Positions 1 through 3,893 of a DNA stretch of 5,677 bases are shown piece by piece. Under the pieces are notes generated by a model that saw only the letters and a program-made list of their open reading frames with translations, did not search any database and was not told the DNA's origin. The translations under genes were made by a program, and so were the position numbers. The stretch's first letter is position 1. Each line of letters opens with the position of its first letter. The stretch comes from Candidatus Cloacimonadota bacterium (GTDB taxonomy: Bacteria; Cloacimonadota; Cloacimonadia; Cloacimonadales; TCS61): the NCBI GenBank assembly GCA_021108055.1, contig JAIORR010000118.1:1-5677 (forward strand), given 5' to 3'.

Positions 1-714
1 ATTGAAAATTCAGATTGGCGAATAGATGTATGGGATATCAGTTTCTCGCTTCATCCAATCGATGATCCTGATTCCACAGTTTACCAGCAATTCTCCTTTG
101 CTTTTGATATGCCGATAGATACATACTTTTCCAATTATTGGACTGATATCGTTCTTTACACCATCTATTCCCGCGACGCAACCTGCTATTCTATTGGGAA
201 TTATGATGACCGGGAATATTACCACATCATTACTAATTCCAATGGTGATTCGCTGATCACGGAAGATGATGCAGATGAGATATTTGATTCGACTCAATTC
301 CCTGATGGTGATTATTATTTCAAAGTTATTGCCAGAGATGCTTCCTTGAATGCAACAGCCGATTCGATGTTAGTTACTTTTAATAATGGGGTTAGTACAG
401 AAAACGATGATGTCCCTGCGAATAAACTTACACTTTCAAATTATCCCAATCCGTTCAATCCGAGTACAACTATTTCGTTTGAATTAACCACCGAAAACAC
501 CGAAGACACTGAAATAGTAATCTATAATTTAAAAGGTCAAAAAGTGAAGACACTCATAGCATTCCCAAATCCCGATTTATCGGGAGGAACGAGAAGTGTG
601 GTTTGGAATGGAACAGACAACAATAATCAACCTGCCTCATCAGGAATATATTTTTATAAATTGAAAGTTGATGATCGAACGGTTGTATCAAAGAAATGTG
701 TATTATTAAAGTAA
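1..714 (+). CDS. Secreted protein with C-terminal type IX secretion sorting domain (5' partial)
   Basis: The reading frame is open from base 1 and ends at TAA 712-714, so only the last 237 residues are present. Residues 1-80 are polar and beta-rich with no motif I recognise. Residues about 86-130 (FPDGDYYFKVIARDASLN, then DSMLVTF) look like the end of an Ig/fibronectin-like strand module. Residues about 142-237 are a typical T9SS type A sorting domain: NYPNPFNPSTTISF at 147-160, the strand IYNLKGQKVKTL, then VVWNGTD, SSGIYFYKLK and the basic tail KKCVLLK. Family knowledge says this domain directs export across the outer membrane and is often cleaved off, so the protein is probably surface-bound or released. 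The catalytic or binding part lies upstream of the window and its function cannot be told. Two oddities lie in the sorting domain: a TEN-TED-TEI tandem at bases 490-516 and a palindromic insert at 562-589. It is not functionally linked to the genes downstream. Confidence 0.9.
   Translation: MENSDWRIDVWDISFSLHPIDDPDSTVYQQFSFAFDMPIDTYFSNYWTDIVLYTIYSRDATCYSIGNYDDREYYHIITNSNGDSLITEDDADEIFDSTQFPDGDYYFKVIARDASLNATADSMLVTFNNGVSTENDDVPANKLTLSNYPNPFNPSTTISFELTTENTEDTEIVIYNLKGQKVKTLIAFPNPDLSGGTRSVVWNGTDNNNQPASSGIYFYKLKVDDRTVVSKKCVLLK
562..589. repeat. Nested palindrome embedded in the coding sequence of the sorting domain
   Basis: CCCGAT (571-576) and ATCGGG (579-584) are perfect complements around TT. 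The flanking TTCC (562-565) and GGAA (586-589) also pair. In protein the stretch reads AFPNPDLSGGTR, which sits where comparable sorting domains, as I remember them, have a loop about three residues shorter between KTL and SVVWNG. It looks like a small dispersed palindromic repeat that entered a tolerant loop in frame. Copy number elsewhere is unknown. Confidence 0.5.
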
Positions 715-715
715 C

Positions 716-789
716 ACAAAGCTCCTGCTTTGTAGTAATTTCAAACCAGAGGTTTGAGTTAAACCTTGCTAATGACTGCAACGATTTAA
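716..789. repeat. Three serial hairpins filling the gap before the HExxH gene
   Basis: Hairpin 1 is ACAAAGC (716-722), loop TCCT, GCTTTGT (727-733), perfect. Hairpin 2 is TCAAACC (741-747), loop AGA, GGTTTGA (751-757), perfect. Hairpin 3 is imperfect: TTAAACCTTGC (759-769) pairs with GCAACGATTTAA (778-789) with one mismatch and one bulge. No T-run follows any stem, so an intrinsic terminator is unlikely. The form resembles REP/BIME-like mobile palindromes. The element begins two bases after the stop codon of the secreted-protein gene and ends ten bases before the next ATG. Confidence 0.65.
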
Positions 790-799
790 GTTGGAAACT

Positions 800-1804
800 A
801 TGAAAAAAGAAATTATCATAACCAGCGAGATTTTCCCGAATTATAATGGTCATCTTTTGGGTGTTGCGAAAATCGGTTTTGATAGTGAATATTCAAAATT
901 ATATAAAAAAACCATTCTCCGCGACGATTTGGAATTTCTTACACAAAATAAGAATCTGATTAAATGGGGAGACGGATTTTTGGGTAAGTTTACAATTATA
1001 TTTGTTTTTTTCCCAAATTATATAAATCTGGAAAACAAATCCGAGATTTCAAAATATTTCCAATTACTTAATGAATCTATCGAACAAAAATCTTTTAAGA
1101 AATTCAACGAGCATTATAAAATTTATCTAAATAATTTAAAAGATTGGACAGGATATAAATTAAAACCCGATTTGTTTGATTATAAATATGAAATCAGAAG
1201 AATTTCTGATATATATCTGAACAATTATGACACTTTTATTTCAGATGTTTGGCAAATTGAAAAGGAAAAAGTAGAAAATAAAGTTCAAATTTTAAATGAA
1301 CAATTATCAAAATACGATTTTATTCAACTTTGGGAAAAATTTACTGGAATTGAATTTAAATATCCTTTCTACAAAATTATTTTAGGAACGGGAATCAAAA
1401 ACGGATCAACTGCAAATTCCCTTGGTTATGAAAAAAACTGGTTTTATTACGGTTCAGATATCGACTGGTTTATCCAATTTATTTGTCACGAAACTGGAAC
1501 ACACATTTTATTTGATCTTTTATTGACTAATATAAAGAAATTTAAAGGAAAGGATAATCCTCTGACCGAGGAATTTACCATTTATTACAAAGGATTTGAA
1601 AATCTATGCAGCTTTTATAATCAGATTATTCTGGCAAAAATCGGAATTAAATATAACTACAAAATGCCCGATTATAATAGCAATAATTTTTTTAATATTT
1701 TTAGCTCGATTTATCACAGTAATTTAAATATTTCAGCAAAAGAATTGTATCATAAAGGAATAAATGAATATAAAATAAAAGTGTGTTCACAGATGAAAGT
1801 GTAA
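800..1804 (+). CDS. Uncharacterised protein with HExxH metallopeptidase-like motif
   Basis: I do not recognise a named family. The 334-residue product contains HETGTH at residues 230-235, a match to the HExxH zinc-binding and catalytic motif, set in a hydrophobic helix-like stretch (FIQFICHETGTHILFDLLL). A third zinc ligand of gluzincin type could be E257 or E258 in LTEEFT, about 22 residues after the second His, or E267; this is inference. There is no signal peptide and no clear membrane segment, so it is probably cytoplasmic. Residues about 75-175 are Lys/Glu-rich and probably helical. I chose ATG 800 over the in-frame TTG at 791 because the TTG lies just beyond a hairpin and neither start has a Shine-Dalgarno, unlike the three genes downstream. 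Hand-counted 60-base lines give roughly 18-27% GC against about 35-45% in the dehydrogenase gene, which suggests transfer. The last codons run into a repeat, so the native C-terminus may have been altered. Confidence 0.75.
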   Translation: MKKEIIITSEIFPNYNGHLLGVAKIGFDSEYSKLYKKTILRDDLEFLTQNKNLIKWGDGFLGKFTIIFVFFPNYINLENKSEISKYFQLLNESIEQKSFKKFNEHYKIYLNNLKDWTGYKLKPDLFDYKYEIRRISDIYLNNYDTFISDVWQIEKEKVENKVQILNEQLSKYDFIQLWEKFTGIEFKYPFYKIILGTGIKNGSTANSLGYEKNWFYYGSDIDWFIQFICHETGTHILFDLLLTNIKKFKGKDNPLTEEFTIYYKGFENLCSFYNQIILAKIGIKYNYKMPDYNSNNFFNIFSSIYHSNLNISAKELYHKGINEYKIKVCSQMKV

Positions 1805-1847
1805 ACATAGATAACAAACATCCGTGTTGATCTGTGAAATCCGTGAG
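1786..1847. repeat. Inverted repeat across the stop codon plus triple ATCYGTG direct repeat
   Basis: TTCACAGAT (1786-1794, inside the last codons of the HExxH gene) is the exact reverse complement of ATCTGTGAA (1830-1838). Overlapping the right arm, ATCCGTG, ATCTGTG and ATCCGTG occur at 1820, 1830 and 1839, a 9-10 base period. I remember similar ATCCGTG-rich stretches as dispersed repeats in environmental genomes, but cannot search here. The element occupies most of the gap before the dehydrogenase and stops just before its ribosome binding site. Confidence 0.55.
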
Positions 1848-1864
1848 CATAAAGGAGAAACAAA

Positions 1865-3052
1865 ATGAGCAAAAGAACGATCGTAACGATGCCCGGTGAC
1901 GGTATTGGAAAAACTGTTTTGAAGGAAGCTATTCGAGTATTGGATGCAGTCGGTTTCGAAGCTGAATATGTTCACGCCGATATCGGATGGGAATTCTGGT
2001 GTAAGGAAGGAAATCCACTTCCGCAAAGAACTTTAGACATTTTGGAAGAACACAAAATTGCTCTTTTCGGAGCGATTACTTCCAAACCAAAAAGCGAAGC
2101 TGCCAAAGAACTCGATCCTTGCCTTGAAGGAAAGGGCTATGTTTATTATAGTCCAATTGTGGGATTGCGTCAGCATTTTCAATTAGATATTTGCCAACGC
2201 CCCTGCAAAACGTTGAAAGGAAATCCTCTCAATTTTATCCGCAGAGGAGCGAATGATACTATCGAAGAACCGGAAGTTGATGTGGTTGTTTTTCGCCAAA
2301 ATACGGAAGGGCTTTACGGTGGTGTGGAATGGACAGATCCGCCAAAACAGGTTTATGATGCTTTAATGACACATCCAAAATTTGCGAAGAATTTCGGTTG
2401 GTCTCCCAAAGAAGAAGTAGCAGTTTCAACCAGAATTTTTACCAAGAAATATTCAGAAAGAATCTGCCGTGCTGCTTTTGAATATGCCAGAAAATTTGGT
2501 TATGATAAAGTAACACTTTGCGAAAAACCGAATGTGATCCGTGAAACAAGCGGAATGATGCTGGCAATCTGCCGTGAAATGGAAAAAGAATATGAAGGCA
2601 TCTGGTTCAATTACACAAACATCGATGCTCAAATGATGTGGCTTACAAAAAATCCTGAAACTTACGGTATAATCATTGCCGGAAATATGTTCGGAGATAT
2701 TGTTTCTGATGGTTTCGCAGGATTGATCGGCGGACTTGGTTTTGCCTGTAGTGCAAATATCGGAGAAGAAGTTGCTATCTTTGAACCGACTCACGGTTCT
2801 GCTCCAAAATATGAAAACCTGGAACCTTCGATTGTTAACCCTATCGCAATGATCATGTCTGCCTGTATGATGCTGGATCATATCGATGAAACTGAGAAAG
2901 CTACAAAAATCAGGAATGCAGTGGCAAAAGTTGTAGAAGAAGGCAAAGTGCGAGCTTATGATATGCTCAAACTTCGTGGTTGCCAGGAAGTTCTGGATCA
3001 AGGTGCTGCTTCTACCACTGAAATGACAGACGCAATAATTGCAGCTTTATAG
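1865..3052 (+). CDS. Isocitrate/isopropylmalate dehydrogenase family protein, probably NADP-dependent isocitrate (or homoisocitrate) dehydrogenase
   Basis: The 395-residue enzyme would oxidise and decarboxylate a 2-hydroxy-3-carboxy acid to a 2-oxoacid in the cytoplasm. The family signature is clear: GDGIG at 11-15, and NMFGDIVSDGFAGLIGGLG at 274-292 with metal-binding D278 and D282, together with D254. By alignment from memory to E. coli Icd, substrate residues S96, R102, R112, R144, Y151 and K221 are kept, but the Asn two residues after the substrate Ser is I98. The cofactor region HGSAPKY (310-316) has Lys-Tyr, as in NADP-type Icd, where NAD-type members have Asp-Ile; Y365 and K369 match the second NADP site (Tyr...Arg in Icd). 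The early part (GWEFW, LFGAITS) also resembles homoisocitrate dehydrogenases. The start ATG has AAAGGAG at 1851-1857. Pairing with the hydratase downstream favours isocitrate. The family is sure; substrate and cofactor are inferred. Confidence 0.93.
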   Translation: MSKRTIVTMPGDGIGKTVLKEAIRVLDAVGFEAEYVHADIGWEFWCKEGNPLPQRTLDILEEHKIALFGAITSKPKSEAAKELDPCLEGKGYVYYSPIVGLRQHFQLDICQRPCKTLKGNPLNFIRRGANDTIEEPEVDVVVFRQNTEGLYGGVEWTDPPKQVYDALMTHPKFAKNFGWSPKEEVAVSTRIFTKKYSERICRAAFEYARKFGYDKVTLCEKPNVIRETSGMMLAICREMEKEYEGIWFNYTNIDAQMMWLTKNPETYGIIIAGNMFGDIVSDGFAGLIGGLGFACSANIGEEVAIFEPTHGSAPKYENLEPSIVNPIAMIMSACMMLDHIDETEKATKIRNAVAKVVEEGKVRAYDMLKLRGCQEVLDQGAASTTEMTDAIIAAL

Positions 3053-3062
3053 AAGATTAATT

Positions 3063-3104
3063 CCCCTCTTGAGACACCGTACTGAGCTTGTCGAAGTAGG
3101 GGTG
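3063..3104. repeat. Imperfect palindrome carrying a CTTCGACAAGCTCAG-type repeat (minus strand)
   Basis: CACC (3075-3078) pairs with GGTG (3101-3104) and TACT (3080-3083) with AGTA (3095-3098), leaving the loop GAGCTTGTCGA. CCCCT (3063-3067) could compete by pairing with AGGGG (3098-3102). Read on the minus strand, the core is CTTCGACAAGCTCAGTACGG, which I recognise as a motif recurring between genes in many uncultivated bacterial genomes. It starts ten bases after the dehydrogenase stop codon. No T-run follows, so it is not an obvious intrinsic terminator, although the stem could slow polymerase. Confidence 0.55.
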
Positions 3105-3133
3105 CAACTTTAGTCGCGGGGTGTGTTGAACTC

Positions 3134-3160
3134 TCGTTCTCAAATATTTATTGTGAACGA
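3134..3160. repeat. Hairpin with 10-base arms and 7-base loop
   Basis: TCGTTCTCAA (3134-3143) pairs with TTGTGAACGA (3151-3160) at nine of ten positions, the exception being a T-T mismatch, around the AT-only loop ATATTTA. It is the second palindrome in the long gap between the dehydrogenase and HD genes. The role is unknown: it could be a repeat unit, or an operator-like site if transcription starts downstream. Confidence 0.5.
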
Positions 3161-3193
3161 ATTAATATGGAGTAAAATAACTGTGTTCTTTTC

Positions 3194-3253
3194 TGAGATG
3201 ATTGCATCTCACTTGAAGCGACTTTGTCGCTTTGCAATATCACGGATATTGCA
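3194..3253. repeat. Three perfect hairpins in series upstream of the HD gene
   Basis: Stem 1 is TGAGATG (3194-3200), loop ATTG, CATCTCA (3205-3211). Stem 2 is AAGCGAC (3216-3222), loop TTT, GTCGCTT (3226-3232). Stem 3 is TGCAATATC (3233-3241), loop ACG, GATATTGCA (3245-3253). All arms are exact complements, and stems 2 and 3 abut with no spacer. No poly-T follows. The array ends 11 bases before the ribosome binding site of the HD gene. It may be a REP-type repeat cluster or a structured 5' leader; the sequence alone does not decide. Confidence 0.7.
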
Positions 3254-3268
3254 CTCCAAAAAAAGGAG
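3254..3268 (+). promoter_or_regulatory. Ribosome binding site of the HD gene, with a complementary CTCC in front
   Basis: AAGGAG at 3263-3268 lies six bases before ATG 3275 and fixes that start; the frame is open further upstream to 3224, but those codons lie inside the hairpin array. CTCC at 3254-3257 is an exact complement of GGAG 3265-3268 across seven A residues, and directly abuts the preceding hairpin. A four-pair stem is weak, but stacking on the neighbouring stem could partly hide the site. Regulation is speculative; the ribosome binding site itself is clear. Confidence 0.6.
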
Positions 3269-3274
3269 AAAATT

Positions 3275-3820
3275 ATGAATATTAAAGAATTATGGCCCGA
3301 ATTAGATTGGATCAAAAATGATGATTTACGAGCAAAAGTAACCAAAACCTGGGAACTCGCTCTGGAGAGAAGCGTTCTTACCGGAGAAGATTTGCAGAAA
3401 ATTCCGTTCACTCTTCTGTGCGGACCAGACCTCAAGGTTACATTTATGGATCACAAAAGAAGCGTTGTGCATATTGCCAAAGCTGCCGGAGATAAATGCA
3501 ATGAATTTTATCACGGAGAACTTCCCGTTAATATGGATGTTCTTATCGCCGGAGCGATCCTGGCGGATGTTGGTAAACTTCTGGAATATGTTTTGGATGA
3601 AAATGGAAAATCGGTTCAGGGAACTTATGGTAAATATCTTCGTCATCCATTCAGTGGAGTTTCTATTGCCGAAGAATGCGGAGTTCCTGCAGAAGTTTGT
3701 CATATCATCGCAACTCACGCCGGTGAAGGAAATATGGTGAAAAGGACAACCGAAGCATATCTGGTTCATCACGCCGATTTTATGACTTTCCTGCCGTTTA
3801 AAGAAAGACTGAAAATATAA
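3275..3820 (+). CDS. HD-domain (phosphohydrolase-like) protein with an AD in place of the HD doublet
   Basis: The 181-residue soluble protein has the helical HD fold signature: H60 (DHKRSVVHIAKAA), AGAILADVGKLLEY at 92-105, LRHPFSG with H124, IIATHAGEG with H148, and VHHADF with D168. HD proteins usually bind one or two metals and hydrolyse phosphate esters. Here the His of the central HD doublet is Ala (A97, codon GCG at 3563-3565) while D98 and the following VGK remain. One metal ligand is therefore missing, and activity may be altered or replaced by binding. I remember similar small HD proteins (LLHDVGKLLEY, RHPFSG, HHADF) beside aconitase or isopropylmalate dehydratase genes in anaerobes, so linkage to the flanking enzymes may be real rather than chance; the role there is unknown to me. 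ATG 3275 is chosen for its AAGGAG. It ends 73 bases before the hydratase gene and is probably co-transcribed with it. Confidence 0.88.
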   Translation: MNIKELWPELDWIKNDDLRAKVTKTWELALERSVLTGEDLQKIPFTLLCGPDLKVTFMDHKRSVVHIAKAAGDKCNEFYHGELPVNMDVLIAGAILADVGKLLEYVLDENGKSVQGTYGKYLRHPFSGVSIAEECGVPAEVCHIIATHAGEGNMVKRTTEAYLVHHADFMTFLPFKERLKI

Positions 3821-3825
3821 TGTAA

Positions 3826-3871
3826 AGCGATCAGCCTGATCGCTGAAAATACTCGATCAAGCTGATCGAGT
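3826..3871. repeat. Two related perfect hairpins between the HD and hydratase genes
   Basis: AGCGATCA (3826-3833), loop GCC, TGATCGCT (3837-3844) and ACTCGATCA (3851-3859), loop AGC, TGATCGAGT (3863-3871) are both perfect. They share the core CGATCA-nnn-TGATCG and differ only in the outer arm bases and loop. They are separated by GAAAAT and no T-run follows. The pair begins five bases after the HD stop codon and ends eight bases before the AAGGAG of the hydratase gene. They could be REP-like units or an intercistronic stabilising structure. Confidence 0.7.
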
Positions 3872-3893
3872 TACAAAGCAAGGAGAAAAAATT

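Noticed and set aside
716..757. Hairpins after the secreted-protein gene as an intrinsic terminator
   Set aside because: The stems are short and neither is followed by a run of T, so a standard Rho-independent terminator is not supported.
791..799. TTG at 791 as the start of the HExxH gene
   Set aside because: ATG 800 is in frame three codons later and gives a natural start (MKKEIII); no ribosome site favours the TTG.
2453..3001. Long minus-strand open frame of 182 codons opposite the dehydrogenase gene
   Set aside because: It lies entirely within a strongly supported gene, its product is rich in His, Phe and Cys as expected for antisense of coding DNA, and no motif or ribosome site is visible.
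3151..3178. Promoter-like TTGTGA, 16 bases, TAAAAT before the HD gene
   Set aside because: The -35-like box falls inside a hairpin arm, the match is moderate in AT-rich DNA, and promoter consensus in this bacterial group may differ; not strong enough to annotate.
3224..3274. N-terminal extension of the HD protein by 17 codons
   Set aside because: The extra codons lie in the hairpin array, and a good AAGGAG sits at the right distance only for ATG 3275.
3053..3274. CRISPR array or RNA gene in the 222-base gap
   Set aside because: The palindromes are all different with no regular direct repeat and spacer pattern, and no tRNA-like or known RNA fold was recognised.
3326..3772. Antisense and alternative-frame open frames across the HD gene, including the + frame 3465-3740
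   Set aside because: They overlap the clearly conserved HD frame, and the alternative + frame has no ribosome site or recognisable motif.
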